Source of the DNA: Streptosporangiaceae bacterium
GTDB taxonomy: Bacteria > Actinomycetota > Actinomycetes > Streptosporangiales > Streptosporangiaceae
Assembly: GCA_019245115.1 (NCBI GenBank)
Contig: JAFARZ010000141.1
Location: 1 to 39,061, forward strand
Direction: 5' to 3'
Length of the DNA: 39,061 nt
The position numbers and the translations under genes are program-made. Under the pieces are notes generated by a model. That model was not told the DNA's origin, made no database searches, and was given only the letters and a program-made list of their open reading frames with translations. Below are positions 7,486 through 16,485 of the stretch, piece by piece; position 1 is the stretch's first letter, and the number at the start of each line of letters is the position of its first letter.

Positions 7486-9807
7486 GAGATTACGCTGCGC
7501 CGTGAGCCAGTCAAGATCTTTCTTGTCCCTTGCCCGTCCCTCCTGCTCGGCAGCGAAGACCGCGTCGGTCTTGTGCAGGACGAGGGTGTAAGGGCTGCCT
7601 TGCCGTCTGGTCGTGTGGGTGACGGGCAGTTCGGCGGCATCGATCCGGGAGTGGATATGCTGCCTGCGCTGCTTGGCGAGCGGCCACTCGAAAGTGCGCC
7701 GCTTGTTGTCTCGCAGGAAGGCGCTGAGAGTGTCGCACAAGTCACACGTGCAGCCGCCTGCGGGTAGCTCGATTGCCCAGTCGCCGGGCGCGCGCTCCGG
7801 GCGGGCGACCCGGGTGCGGAGCCGTGCCGCGCAGTCGGCGGCCAGATCGCCGAAGCCGGCGTCTTCGTGCGTGCCGGCCGGGGACGGCTCCGCCGAGGCG
7901 CGCAGCGCGGACATTTCCAGCGCGGTTACCCCGTCGTCCTGTTTGCGGATGTATCCGGTAATGGTGTCTCGTGTGCTGGCCGCGCCGATTCCCGCGGCGG
8001 CCGTCAGCACCGAGGCAAGCGGTCTTCCCAGCTCGCTGAGTTTCTGGTCGCGGTAGCTGGGCGACGACGATGCTAGCCCCGAGCTGATGTCCTTGCCGAT
8101 CCGCTCCCAGGTCAGGTCGAGAAGCCGCTGTGCGGCCACCACGCCATCATGGCCGGCGGCGTGCAGCCCCTCGCACACGCCGGGGAGATAGTCCGCGACC
8201 CACTGCGGCCGTTCGGATCCCCCGCCGTATGCCCATACGGGCTGATCGCCGCCGAACCATGTCCGCAGCAGCTCAGCCGTCCACTGCTGACCGTACTCAC
8301 CGGCGATCTTGCCGAAGGAGCTTACGTGCGTGCGGGTCAGGTTCTCGATACGGAACGGGCGCAGCAGCATCGCCGCGGTTTCCGCGTTCGCCACGGCCTG
8401 TGCCGCCCGCAGCGCCGGTCCGAACAGATCCCTGCCCGCTGGCGTCCGGCCGCGCAGGGTCCGATCCCAGAATGGCTGGAGCGTCGACGCGGCGGCCTGC
8501 GCCGCCGGCACGTCGCCTGCTGACGCCATCGCGGTGATCTCGTCCAGAGCCCAGGCCGGGGATGTCTCGGCGCGGTTGGCGAAGGCCTGCTCGCGGCGCC
8601 ACACCACGACTGCCGCACGGTGGTACCAGCGGTCCAGGGTGTTGCCCCAGTTGCCCATGTAGCCCTCGTACTCCGAGGAATACGGCGTGAGGTCGCCGGT
8701 CTCGGTGGACGCGCACACCTCACCGTCGGCCACCGACAGAGAGGTTTCCTCGACGCGGGTACCGTCCGGCCCGGTCCAGTGGGTGAGTACGACCTCAGAG
8801 ACGACCAGTTCCTGGATGTCGTAGTCGCGTTCGTCGCCCGAATACTCGTCGTCGTCGTACCAGCCGCGGTATCCGTAGCCTTCACCGGCTGGGAACGCGC
8901 TGTGCGTCGTCTTGATGTCGGCCAGCGCTAGGACGGCCTCACAGCCCTCCTTGTCCGCGGCGGCCCGGAGCAGGGCCACCCGCTTCGCGTCCGCGCCTTT
9001 CAGCCGCCGCCAGTTCAGCCCGCGCGGTGTGTACTCGTGATCGAGAAGATAGACGAGCCGGTTCGGCGGGTCGCCCGCGGGCCCACCGTAGTAGCGGGGT
9101 ACCGGCGTACTGAAGTGCTCGCTAAGGAGATCCGCGAGTTCCGCTACGACTCCCTCGTCGCCGTCTGGCCGGCTGGTGTCGCCGTGCAGGAGCAGGTTGT
9201 AGGTGAGCGTGATCCGGTAGCCCGACTTCACTTTGAGGACCTCGTGCCGGCAATCGGCGTAAAAGGCGGCCAGCGACAGCGCTGTCTTCGACCCATGGAA
9301 GGCCTTCCATTCCTCGTTGTGGCCCACCATCAGCTCGCCGCCGGTGTAGCTGGATGGCAGGGTCACCACCAGGGTTCCGACCATCGAGTCCTCTTTCTCG
9401 GAGTCCTGGTGGGCGAGAAAGTGCTGGTTCGGTTCATACACCAGTAGGGAATGGAGATCGGCGGTCAGTTCGGCGGCGTTCGGCAGTCCTAGCTCTTCTT
9501 TTATCGTCGCGAGTACGTCCTTCAGCGTGGCGTCGTCCCACTCGGCGCGGACGAGGCGCGTCGGGATTTCCCACGTGTCGCGGATGTCGGGATCGGTCAG
9601 CGTCTGCTCGCCGCGGCCGAACCGGGCCGGCTGGCCGAGGCCGATAAGCTTGCGGGCTTTTGCCGGGGTGACCGGGAACTTTACCGGCCCGAAGCCCTCA
9701 ACCACCAGGCTCAGGTCCTCTGTCCTCGCCGTCAGCTCCACGCTGTACCCGGTCTGCGCGTCGCCGAGCAGTGTCCTGGCCAGCAGGTCACGCGCCGCCG
9801 TCGCCAT
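7477..9807 (-). CDS. 2-oxoglutarate/Fe(II)-dependent oxygenase-like protein with long C-terminal region
   Basis: A 776-aa protein. The N-terminal about 210 residues resemble prolyl-4-hydroxylase-type 2OG-Fe(II) oxygenases: YEPNQHFLAHQDSEKEDSMV supplies His133 and Asp135, YTGGELMVGH follows, then HEVLKVKSGYRITLTY supplies His188 and the 2-oxoglutarate-binding Arg198. The iron triad H-x-D...H and the Arg at +10 are all present, so it should be active. The remaining about 550 residues have no fold I can name; they include an acidic stretch (YDDDEYSGDERDYD) and a late Cys-rich CTCDLCDTL. The substrate is unknown. The start at 9807 has GGAGG eight bases upstream; an in-frame codon at 9846 would add 13 residues. 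Confidence 0.8.
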   Translation of the reverse strand: MATAARDLLARTLLGDAQTGYSVELTARTEDLSLVVEGFGPVKFPVTPAKARKLIGLGQPARFGRGEQTLTDPDIRDTWEIPTRLVRAEWDDATLKDVLATIKEELGLPNAAELTADLHSLLVYEPNQHFLAHQDSEKEDSMVGTLVVTLPSSYTGGELMVGHNEEWKAFHGSKTALSLAAFYADCRHEVLKVKSGYRITLTYNLLLHGDTSRPDGDEGVVAELADLLSEHFSTPVPRYYGGPAGDPPNRLVYLLDHEYTPRGLNWRRLKGADAKRVALLRAAADKEGCEAVLALADIKTTHSAFPAGEGYGYRGWYDDDEYSGDERDYDIQELVVSEVVLTHWTGPDGTRVEETSLSVADGEVCASTETGDLTPYSSEYEGYMGNWGNTLDRWYHRAAVVVWRREQAFANRAETSPAWALDEITAMASAGDVPAAQAAASTLQPFWDRTLRGRTPAGRDLFGPALRAAQAVANAETAAMLLRPFRIENLTRTHVSSFGKIAGEYGQQWTAELLRTWFGGDQPVWAYGGGSERPQWVADYLPGVCEGLHAAGHDGVVAAQRLLDLTWERIGKDISSGLASSSPSYRDQKLSELGRPLASVLTAAAGIGAASTRDTITGYIRKQDDGVTALEMSALRASAEPSPAGTHEDAGFGDLAADCAARLRTRVARPERAPGDWAIELPAGGCTCDLCDTLSAFLRDNKRRTFEWPLAKQRRQHIHSRIDAAELPVTHTTRRQGSPYTLVLHKTDAVFAAEQEGRARDKKDLDWLTAQRNLGT

Positions 9808-10205
9808 GGCCTGGTCCTCCCGTACCTCGGAACCGGTCCTATCCACTCAGCGTGACTGTAGCCAACCGCCGTACATCACGAGAGGCGCTTCAGCAGAATT
9901 ACTCGGCAGTGCAGCCAGCCGCTGGCGTGGTCGCATCGTCGTTCTGCTCGATGGAGCTTTTATACGAACGGGCGGTGGTTCACCGTTCAGGCATCTGCCA
10001 GAGGTCCAGGACGTCCGCCGACGGACTACGGCTGGAGTGCCACGGAAATCGTCCGCATACTGGCCGCGCAACCGGGCTCGGCGGTGAATCCATGGGAACC
10101 GAACGGGCCGGCGCCGGAATCGGGGCCAGCCGCCCTTGTCACCAGGATGTGCACATGCCCTCCTCGGCGAGCACCTCATACGTTACCTGCGCTCGGCAAA
10201 TTTTA
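9808..10205. other. Divergent intergenic region between oxygenase and MFS exporter
   Basis: About 400 bp without a supported gene. At 9965-9988 lies a CGAACGG...CCGTTC imperfect stem-loop whose left part matches the hairpin arms at 482 and 11983. A plus frame through about 9990-10205 ends in a TAG just before the first operator and could be the tail of a lost gene, but I cannot assign it to any family. No regulator gene is present, although a TetR-type repressor would be expected beside operators of this kind. Confidence 0.4.
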
Positions 10206-10268
10206 GTGGACAGCATCCACCTGGCTCAATATAGTGGACACTGTCCACAAAATGTGGACAGTGTCCAC
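10206..10268 (+). promoter_or_regulatory. Promoter of the MFS gene covered by three palindromic operators
   Basis: A -35 TGGACA (10207-10212), a 17-nt spacer and a -10 TATAGT (10230-10235) form a good vegetative promoter. Three 15-bp sites of the form GTGGACA-N-TGTCCAC overlie it: 10206-10220 (imperfect), 10234-10248 and 10254-10268 (both perfect around the central base, and reverse complements of one another). They cover the -35, the -10/start point and the early leader, the arrangement expected for repression, most likely by a TetR-family protein. The regulator is not encoded nearby. Confidence 0.8.
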
Positions 10269-10293
10269 CAACCCTTCCGGCGGGAGCAGACGA

Positions 10294-11889
10294 ATGCAGA
10301 CCCGGTTCACGGCCCGGCGGCGGATGGCCATCGTGCTGGCCCTTTGCCTGAGTGCCTTCCTTATCAGCGTCGACGTCACGATCGTGAACGTCGCCTTGCC
10401 CACCCTGGTCCGCTCGCTGGGTGCTACCACCACCCAGCTGCAGTGGGTGGTCGACGCCTACAGCCTCGTGTTCGCGGCCCTCGTGCTGGCGGCGGGGAGC
10501 CTGAGCGACCGCCAGGGCCGCAAGGGCATGCTGCTGATCGGCCTGGTCGTCTTCGCGGCGGCCAGCCTGGCGGGGGCGCTCGCCGGCACGACGGGCGAGC
10601 TCATCGCGGCACGGGCCGCGATGGGACTAGGCGCGGCCCTCATGTTCCCCTCCACCCTCTCGCTGCTCGTGAACGTCTTCACCGAGCGGGGCGAGCGGGC
10701 GAAGGCCATCGGGCTGTGGGGGGCGACCACGGGGGTGGGGATTGCCATCGGGCCCATCGTGGGCGGGTGGTTGCTGGAGCGTTTCTGGTGGGGGAGCATC
10801 TTCGCTTTCATGGCCGCGGCGGCTGGCGTCATCGCGTTGCTCGTGGCCCGGGCCGTGCCCACCTCGCGGGATCCGCAGACCCCGCCGATCGACTGGCGGG
10901 GCTTCGCGGTGTCATCGGCCGCCATGGCCGTCCTCATCCTCGGCGTCATCGAGGCTCCCGACTGGGGATGGGGGTCGGCCGCAGCGGTGTCGACGATCGC
11001 GGTCGGCGTGGCGCTCCTGGTCCTGTTCGTTCTCCTGGAGCGGCGGACCGATCACCCCATGCTGGACGTGGGGTTGTTCCGTAATCCCCGCTTCACCGCG
11101 GCGAGCGGATCGGTGGCCATCTCGTTCTTCGCCCTCCAGGGGTTCATCTTCCTGGTCACCCAGTACTTCCAGTTCATCAAGGCCTTCAGCCCGCTCGGCA
11201 CCGGGGTCCGCCTACTCCCGGTCGCAACCGCCGTCGCCGTTTCCTCGGTCGCCGGCACCAGGCTCGCCGTCCGGGCCGGCAACAAGATTGTCGTGGCCAG
11301 CGGCCTGCTGCTGTTCGCAGCGGGCATCTTGTGGACCGCCACGGTCTCGACGACCACCTCGTATCCGACGATCGTCCTCCAGATGGTCCTTCTCGGCACC
11401 GGGATGGGCCTGACCAGCGCGCCGGCGACCGAGGCCATCATGGGGGCCGTCCCCGAGGCCAAGGCCGGCGCGGGCTCGGCGGTCAACGACGCCACCCGCC
11501 TGTTCGGCGGCACCCTCGGCGTGGCGGTGATCGGCAGCGTCGCCGCGTCTCTCTACTCGAGCCGGCTAGCCTCGACCGCCCCGGCCCACCTGCCGGCGCA
11601 GGCCGCATCCGCGGCGAAAGCGTCGGCCGGCGCGGCGATCGACGTGTCACGCGTCCTTGCCCAGGCCGGCCTCACCCATGCGGGACACGCCCTGGCGGAC
11701 AGCGCGAGCGGCGCCTTCTTGCACAGCCTCCACGGCGGCTGCGCCGTGGCCGGCGGCGTTGTCATCGCCGGAGCGATCATGGCCGGGTTCTTCCTGCCCG
11801 CCCGGCCGGGCAAGGAACTCCACGCCCAGCCACCATCGACGTCGGGCGAGCCTTCGCTCCAGCCACGCGCGGCCGAGCCTGCCGCGTGA
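10294..11889 (+). CDS. MFS multidrug exporter, DHA2 (EmrB/QacA) family
   Basis: A 531-aa proton-driven efflux pump of the 14-helix DHA2 family. Residues near 15-40 show AIVLALCLSAFLISVDVTIVN, the usual first helix with the embedded Asp. Motif A appears as LAAGSLSDRQGRKGML, and the loop VGGWLLERFWWGSIF is the characteristic W-rich segment. Helices continue to about residue 500, ending in a Pro/Ser-rich tail. The start ATG at 10294 is preceded by GGGAG; an in-frame ATG at 10234 lies inside an operator and is rejected. It stands alone in its transcription unit. The substrate is probably an antibiotic or dye, and its inducer is likely the ligand of the missing repressor. Confidence 0.92.
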   Translation: MQTRFTARRRMAIVLALCLSAFLISVDVTIVNVALPTLVRSLGATTTQLQWVVDAYSLVFAALVLAAGSLSDRQGRKGMLLIGLVVFAAASLAGALAGTTGELIAARAAMGLGAALMFPSTLSLLVNVFTERGERAKAIGLWGATTGVGIAIGPIVGGWLLERFWWGSIFAFMAAAAGVIALLVARAVPTSRDPQTPPIDWRGFAVSSAAMAVLILGVIEAPDWGWGSAAAVSTIAVGVALLVLFVLLERRTDHPMLDVGLFRNPRFTAASGSVAISFFALQGFIFLVTQYFQFIKAFSPLGTGVRLLPVATAVAVSSVAGTRLAVRAGNKIVVASGLLLFAAGILWTATVSTTTSYPTIVLQMVLLGTGMGLTSAPATEAIMGAVPEAKAGAGSAVNDATRLFGGTLGVAVIGSVAASLYSSRLASTAPAHLPAQAASAAKASAGAAIDVSRVLAQAGLTHAGHALADSASGAFLHSLHGGCAVAGGVVIAGAIMAGFFLPARPGKELHAQPPSTSGEPSLQPRAAEPAA

Positions 11890-11948
11890 TGCTACCGGGC
11901 CGTCATGGTCTGGCCGCCCAACACCAGTGACATGTACCCGATCGACGC

Positions 11949-11998
11949 ACCACCGTCCGTTCGTTAGATCAAGAGCTTTACAACGAACGGACGGTGGT
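11949..11998. terminator. 17-bp perfect inverted repeat downstream of the MFS gene
   Basis: Positions 11949-11965 are the exact reverse complement of 11982-11998 (ACCACCGTCCGTTCGTT against AACGAACGGACGGTGGT), with a 16-nt loop, 60 bp past the MFS stop. A TGTTT stretch follows the right arm, so it can serve as a strong terminator between the exporter and the Dpp operon. The arm shares ACGAACGG-N-C-N-GTGGT with positions 482 and 9964, so it may also belong to a small repeat family. Confidence 0.7.
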
Positions 11999-12061
11999 TG
12001 TTTCCCTGAAGTCTCTGCGACGGGACCCGCCGTCGCGAAGCGCAAGTGATTAAAGTAAATT

Positions 12062-12165
12062 CCGAAAAGTTTCGGTTGACAAAACTCGGTATTGACCCGC
12101 TATCTGCCTGATTTTAGGATGGCGATAATCGAAACATCATTGGCAAATGATCCGAAACTTCTCGG
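12062..12165 (+). promoter_or_regulatory. Dpp/Opp operon promoter bracketed by two CGAAA..TTTCG operators
   Basis: TTGACC (12092-12097), a 17-nt spacer and TAGGAT (12115-12120) form the likely promoter. An upstream palindrome CCGAAAAGTTTCGG (12062-12075) and a downstream imperfect one CCGAAACTTCTCGG (12152-12165) flank it. The downstream site lies about 25 nt after the expected start point. Palindromes of this CGAAA/TTTCG type are known to me as LacI-family operators for xylan/xylobiose genes in Streptomyces (BxlR type), which hints at control by a sugar. The same layout recurs before the SGNH hydrolase gene at 37.2 kb. Confidence 0.65.
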
Positions 12166-12266
12166 ACCGCCTGATAGCGCTGCCCCCTGTGCACTGTCCG
12201 CGTAGGCAGCGGCGAACCCGCCCGCTTGCCGCGCGGCTGAGGGGTCCGTCAGGGAGAAGGTGCCAG

Positions 12267-13253
12267 ATGAGCTACCTGGCTCGGCGCTTCGGCTTCTACC
12301 TGGTGACCGCGTGGGCGGCGATCACCATGAACTTCTTCATCCCGCGGCTGATGCCGGGTAACCCGGCCCAGATCCTGGTGAGCCGGCTGTCGGCGCAGGG
12401 CCCGATCGCGCCGGGTTTGTACCACGCCCTGCAGGTCGCGTTCGGCCTGAACACGAACAGTTCGCTGCTGACGCAGTATTTCCAGTACTGGGAGCAGCTC
12501 TTCCACGGCAATCTTGGCACCTCGATCACCGATTACCCGGCCAGCGTGGCGAGCGTGATCGCGGCCGCCCTGCCGTGGACGATCGGGCTGGTCGGGATGT
12601 CGACGGTCATCGCGTTCGTCCTCGGCACGGCCATCGGCACGGTCGCGGCCTGGCGGCGCGGATCATGGCTGGACGTCGCGCTGCCCACGACCGCGTTCCT
12701 GCAGGCGCTGCCGTACTTCTGGGTCGGGCTCGTGGCGATCGAGATCCTGGCCGTGAAGCTCGGCTGGTTCCCGATCTCCGGTGGCTACGACCCGAACCTG
12801 CCCGGGTCGTTCAGTGTGAGTTTCCTCGGCAGCGCGAGCTATCACGCGATATTGCCGGCCTTCACGATCGTGGCGGCGTCCATGTCTGGCTGGATGGTGG
12901 GCCAGCGCAATGTCATGATCACCACACTGGATCAGGACTATGTGCTCGTCGCGCAGGCCAAGGGCATATCCCAGCGCCGCGTCATGATCATGTACGCGGC
13001 GCGGAACGCGATCCTGCCGAATTTCGCCAGCTTTGCCGTGGCGCTTGGGCTCATCGTCTCTGGAGCACTGCTCGTCGAGCTGGTCTTCTCCTATCCCGGC
13101 ATCGGCTACCTGCTGCTCAATGCGGTGAACAACGAGGATTACCCGCTGATGGAGGCGATCTTCCTGATCATCACGCTGGCCGTGCTGGTGGCGAATTTCC
13201 TCGCTGACCTTGTCTACGTGCTGCTCGACCCGCGGGCGCGACAGGAGGCTTGA
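12267..13253 (+). CDS. Dpp/Opp-family ABC transporter permease 1 (DppB type)
   Basis: The first membrane subunit of a peptide/nickel/oligosaccharide-family importer, 328 aa. It opens with MSYLARRFGFYLVTAWAAITMNFFIPRLMPGNP, the classic DppB amino end (first helix then the GNP motif). The EAA loop is seen in YVLVAQAKGISQRRVMIMYA followed by RNAILPNFASF, and the end SYPGIGYLLLNAVNNEDYPL is also typical. The start at 12267 has GGGAGAAGG upstream; the frame runs open a further 40 codons with no coding character. The next permease starts two bases after its stop. Some members of this family carry cello-, xylo- or other oligosaccharides rather than peptides. Confidence 0.93.
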   Translation: MSYLARRFGFYLVTAWAAITMNFFIPRLMPGNPAQILVSRLSAQGPIAPGLYHALQVAFGLNTNSSLLTQYFQYWEQLFHGNLGTSITDYPASVASVIAAALPWTIGLVGMSTVIAFVLGTAIGTVAAWRRGSWLDVALPTTAFLQALPYFWVGLVAIEILAVKLGWFPISGGYDPNLPGSFSVSFLGSASYHAILPAFTIVAASMSGWMVGQRNVMITTLDQDYVLVAQAKGISQRRVMIMYAARNAILPNFASFAVALGLIVSGALLVELVFSYPGIGYLLLNAVNNEDYPLMEAIFLIITLAVLVANFLADLVYVLLDPRARQEA

Positions 13254-13254
13254 C

Positions 13255-14280
13255 ATGGCCGTCGACTTGGTTAGCAGCGCGGACCTCGAGGCTCTACCGC
13301 ACCGCGTCGCCAGGACGCGGTCCTGGGCCTGGATCGGCCGATCGCGGTGGGTGACCGCGGGCCTGGTCCTGTTCGCCGTGTTCGTGTTCCTCGCGATCTT
13401 CGGGTCCGTGCTGGCGCCTTATGACCCGTCGGCCATAGGCACGCGGATGCTCGCGCCGCCGTCGGCCGCGCACCTGCTCGGCACCACGCAGACCGGGCAG
13501 GACGTGCTGTCCCAGCTCCTCGTCGGGGCCGGACCAACGCTGGAGATCGGTTTCCTGGCCGGCGTGGTCGCGACCGCGCTCTCGATCATCGTGGGCGTCA
13601 GCGCCGGCTACTTCATCGGCAGCGGCGGAGAGGTACTGTCCCTGCTGGCCAACGTCTTCCTGGTGATCCCCGGTCTTCCGCTGCTGATCGTGCTGACCAG
13701 CTACGTACCGCGGGCGAGCAACTGGGAGATCGCGCTGGTGCTCGCCGTCGTGGGCTGGGCGTGGGGCGCGCGGGTGCTCCGCGCGCAGACACTGGCGCTG
13801 CGGCAACAGGACTTCGTCCAGGCCGCCGAGGCCGCCGGGGAGTCGAGCCTGCGGATCATCTTCTTCGAGATCCTGCCGAACGAGATCGCCATTGTGGCCA
13901 CGAGTTTCGTGTACACGGTGGTCGGCGCCATCTCGTTCTACGTCGCGCTGGCCTTCCTCGGCATCGGCAACATCAACACGTGGAACTGGGGCACGATGCT
14001 CTACTACGCGGAGAGCAATCAGGCCATCACCAGCGGCGCGTGGTGGTGGTACGGGCCACCCGGCGTCGCTGTCGCCCTGATCCTCCTCGCCCTGGTGATG
14101 CTGAACTTCGGCATCGACGAATTCATCAACCCGCGGCTCCGCGCGGCCGGGATAAGCCGCCGGGAACTGCGCGCCGCCAGCAGGCACCAGGGGATCACCC
14201 CGGTGGCGGCGAACCGGCGGAACGCAGCCCCTCTCGCGGCTGGCCGCGACACGGCCAACGCGACGCGGAGGACCAGGTGA
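13255..14280 (+). CDS. Dpp/Opp-family ABC transporter permease 2 (DppC type)
   Basis: The second membrane subunit, 341 aa. AGGAGG lies seven bases before the chosen ATG at 13255; a longer in-frame start at 13210 overlaps the previous gene and is rejected. An N-terminal cytoplasmic tail precedes the first helix (WVTAGLVLFAVFVFLAIFGSV), then APYDPSAIGTRMLAPPSAAHLLGTTQTGQDVLSQLL, the well-known DppC segment with G-T-D/Q-x-x-G-x-D. The EAA loop is DFVQAAEAAGESSLRIIFFEILPN. The C-terminal about 50 residues are an Arg/Ala-rich tail. Its TGA overlaps the GTG start of the first ATPase. Confidence 0.93.
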   Translation: MAVDLVSSADLEALPHRVARTRSWAWIGRSRWVTAGLVLFAVFVFLAIFGSVLAPYDPSAIGTRMLAPPSAAHLLGTTQTGQDVLSQLLVGAGPTLEIGFLAGVVATALSIIVGVSAGYFIGSGGEVLSLLANVFLVIPGLPLLIVLTSYVPRASNWEIALVLAVVGWAWGARVLRAQTLALRQQDFVQAAEAAGESSLRIIFFEILPNEIAIVATSFVYTVVGAISFYVALAFLGIGNINTWNWGTMLYYAESNQAITSGAWWWYGPPGVAVALILLALVMLNFGIDEFINPRLRAAGISRRELRAASRHQGITPVAANRRNAAPLAAGRDTANATRRTR

Positions 14281-15395
14281 GCGCGGGCCCGGGCAACCCC
14301 GCGAACGCGCCGGTGCTGGAGATCCGCGGGCTCTGCGTCGATTACGGCCGCGGCGCCACGGCTACCCGCGCCGTGATCGATGCGGACCTGACGCTGCACC
14401 GCGGCGAGGTGCTCGGACTGGCCGGCGAGAGCGGGAGCGGGAAGTCGACGCTCGCCTACGGGGCGACCCGGCTGCTCCGCCAGCCTGGGATCATCACTGG
14501 CGGCAGGGTACTGTTCCGGCCAAGCGCCGAGAGCCCTGACTTCGCCATCGACATCCTGGATGCTTCCCCGCAGACACTACGCGGCCTGCGCTGGCGCGAT
14601 GTGGCGATCGTCTTCCAGTCCGCGATGAACTCGCTGAATCCGGTGCTGAGCGTGCAGGCCCAGCTCACCGACACCGTCGCCGCCCACCTACCGCAGTCCA
14701 CCAAGTCCGAGCGCCGGGAGCACGCCGCCGGACTGCTCAAGCTCGTCGGCATCAGCGAGGACCGGTTGCGCAGTTTCCCGCACGAGCTGTCCGGGGGCAT
14801 GAAGCAGCGCGTGATGATCGCGCTGGCGCTGGCGCTCGACCCGCAGGTCGTCATCATGGATGAGCCCACTACCGCCCTGGACGTGGTCACTCAGCGGCAG
14901 ATCGTGGAGCAGGTGATCAGGCTGCGCGAAGAGCTTGGCTTCTCCGTGCTGTTCATCACCCACGACCTGTCACTGCTGATCGAGATGGCCGACGTCATCG
15001 CGATCATGTACGCGGGGCGGATCGTCGAATCGGCTCCCGCGCAGCGGCTGTTCCGCGCGCCACGTCACCCGTATACCGCCGCGCTGCTTGACTCGTTCCC
15101 GTCACTGCACGGTAAGCCCAAGATGCTGGCTGGTATCCCCGGCTCTCCGCCAGACATGCGGAACCTGCCGCCCGGCTGCCCATTCGCCCCCCGCTGCCGT
15201 TATGCGCTGCCGCGCTGCGTGGAGCAGTACCCGGCGATCACCTCCCCGGCGATCGCCAGTGCCGCGCGCCGCCTCGTCGCCTGCTGGCTCCACGAGGAGC
15301 GTGAGCTGCCCGCGGGGCTGGCTGTGCCGGAACCGGACGACGAGACGGGCACGCCGGTGCCCGTCGTCCCTGGGTCGTCCGGAGGCGCGCGATGA
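14277..15395 (+). CDS. Dpp/Opp-family ABC transporter ATPase 1 (DppD type)
   Basis: This 372-aa ATPase starts at GTG 14277, overlapping the permease stop as GTGA, with GGAGG five bases before it. The frame stays open far upstream, but that part is a shadow of the permease gene. Walker [10 protein letters not shown] is at 50-58, the signature appears in [10 protein letters not shown], Walker B in [12 protein letters not shown] and the H-loop in FITHDLSLL. The C-terminal oligopeptide-transporter domain with its Cys cluster is seen in [19 protein letters not shown], which in this family binds an iron-sulfur cluster or metal. It pairs with the next gene as a heterodimeric motor. Confidence 0.93.
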   Translation: MSAGPGNPANAPVLEIRGLCVDYGRGATATRAVIDADLTLHRGEVLGLAGESGSGKSTLAYGATRLLRQPGIITGGRVLFRPSAESPDFAIDILDASPQTLRGLRWRDVAIVFQSAMNSLNPVLSVQAQLTDTVAAHLPQSTKSERREHAAGLLKLVGISEDRLRSFPHELSGGMKQRVMIALALALDPQVVIMDEPTTALDVVTQRQIVEQVIRLREELGFSVLFITHDLSLLIEMADVIAIMYAGRIVESAPAQRLFRAPRHPYTAALLDSFPSLHGKPKMLAGIPGSPPDMRNLPPGCPFAPRCRYALPRCVEQYPAITSPAIASAARRLVACWLHEERELPAGLAVPEPDDETGTPVPVVPGSSGGAR

Positions 15396-16468
15396 CCGGC
15401 GCACCTTACGGCAGGCGCGCCGGGCAGGCCAGCGACCGGCCGCGAGGCTCGGTGGTCCTGGAGGCACGCGGGCTCACCAAGCACTTCCGGGCGCGTTCCC
15501 GGCCAGCCCGCGGGCAGCGGCGGACCCACAACGTCGTGCATGCCGTGGAGGACGTCAACCTCACGCTCGAGGCGGGCCGGGTCACCGCGGTGGTGGGTGA
15601 GAGCGGCTGCGGCAAGACCACGGTGGCGCGGATGCTCGCCCAGCTGATCAAGCCGACCAGGGGCACGATCATGCTGGGCGGCGCGCCGGTGTCGGGCCGG
15701 ATGCTGCGCGGCTACCGGCGCAAGGTGCAGATCGTGTTCCAGGACCCGTTCGCCTCGCTGAACCCGGTCCACAACGTCCGGTACCACCTGTCCCGGCCGC
15801 TGCGGATCCACAAGCGGGCGCGCGGCACGCGGGAGGTGAACACGGCTGTCGACGCGCTGCTGTCCCGGGTCAAGCTGGAGCCACCCGGGCAGTTCGCGGA
15901 CAAGCTGCCGCACGAGCTGTCTGGCGGCCAGCGGCAGCGGGTCGCCATCGCCCGGGCCCTCGCCGCCGGCCCGACCGTGCTGCTCGCGGATGAGCCGGTC
16001 TCCATGCTGGATGTCTCGATCCGGCTTGGCGTCCTCAACTTGCTCGGCGAACTGCGCGACGTGGAGGGCCTGGCGATTCTCTACGTCACCCACGACATCG
16101 CGTCCGCCAGGTACTTCGCCGACACCATGACCGTCATGTACGCCGGCCGCGTCGTCGAGTCCGGGCCGAGTCTGGAGGTGACCGGTAATCCGGCGCACCC
16201 GTATACGAAGCTGCTGCTTGACGCGGCGCCCGATCCGGAACGGCCAGGTCCGCGGGCGATCGAGGCCCGGGGGTCGGCTCCCGGCTTCGTCGCACTGCCC
16301 TCGGGCTGCCGGTTCCACCCCCGGTGCCCTCACGCCATGCCGGTGTGCGCCGAGCGGCAGCCACCGGACATACCGGTAGGCGAGGGCCATATGGCGGCCT
16401 GCTGGCTCCGCCACGCCGATTACAAGGACGCAATCGATATCCCCACCGCCGGCAACTTGCCGGCCTGA
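15392..16468 (+). CDS. Dpp/Opp-family ABC transporter ATPase 2 (DppF type)
   Basis: The second ATPase, 358 aa, starting in a 4-bp ATGA overlap with ATPase 1. Walker [10 protein letters not shown] is at 69-77, then [18 protein letters not shown] (Q-loop, typical of DppF), signature [20 protein letters not shown], Walker [13 protein letters not shown], and H-loop [15 protein letters not shown]. The C-terminal domain has the Cys cluster [16 protein letters not shown]. In this family DppD and DppF-like ATPases form a heterodimer below DppB/DppC. The binding protein follows after 17 bp, so it is last in the operon rather than first. Confidence 0.93.
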   Translation: MTGAPYGRRAGQASDRPRGSVVLEARGLTKHFRARSRPARGQRRTHNVVHAVEDVNLTLEAGRVTAVVGESGCGKTTVARMLAQLIKPTRGTIMLGGAPVSGRMLRGYRRKVQIVFQDPFASLNPVHNVRYHLSRPLRIHKRARGTREVNTAVDALLSRVKLEPPGQFADKLPHELSGGQRQRVAIARALAAGPTVLLADEPVSMLDVSIRLGVLNLLGELRDVEGLAILYVTHDIASARYFADTMTVMYAGRVVESGPSLEVTGNPAHPYTKLLLDAAPDPERPGPRAIEARGSAPGFVALPSGCRFHPRCPHAMPVCAERQPPDIPVGEGHMAACWLRHADYKDAIDIPTAGNLPA

Positions 16469-16485
16469 CACTGCGGAGCTGTCAA

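Noticed and set aside
10234..10293. Upstream ATG of the MFS gene
   Set aside because: It lies inside the second and third operator sites and has no ribosome site, whereas ATG 10294 has GGGAG and gives a normal N-terminus.
13761..14276. Amino-terminal extension of the first Dpp ATPase
   Set aside because: The upstream part of the open frame overlaps the permease gene and has shadow-like composition. A GTG with GGAGG in a GTGA overlap and the normal distance to Walker A fix the start at 14277.
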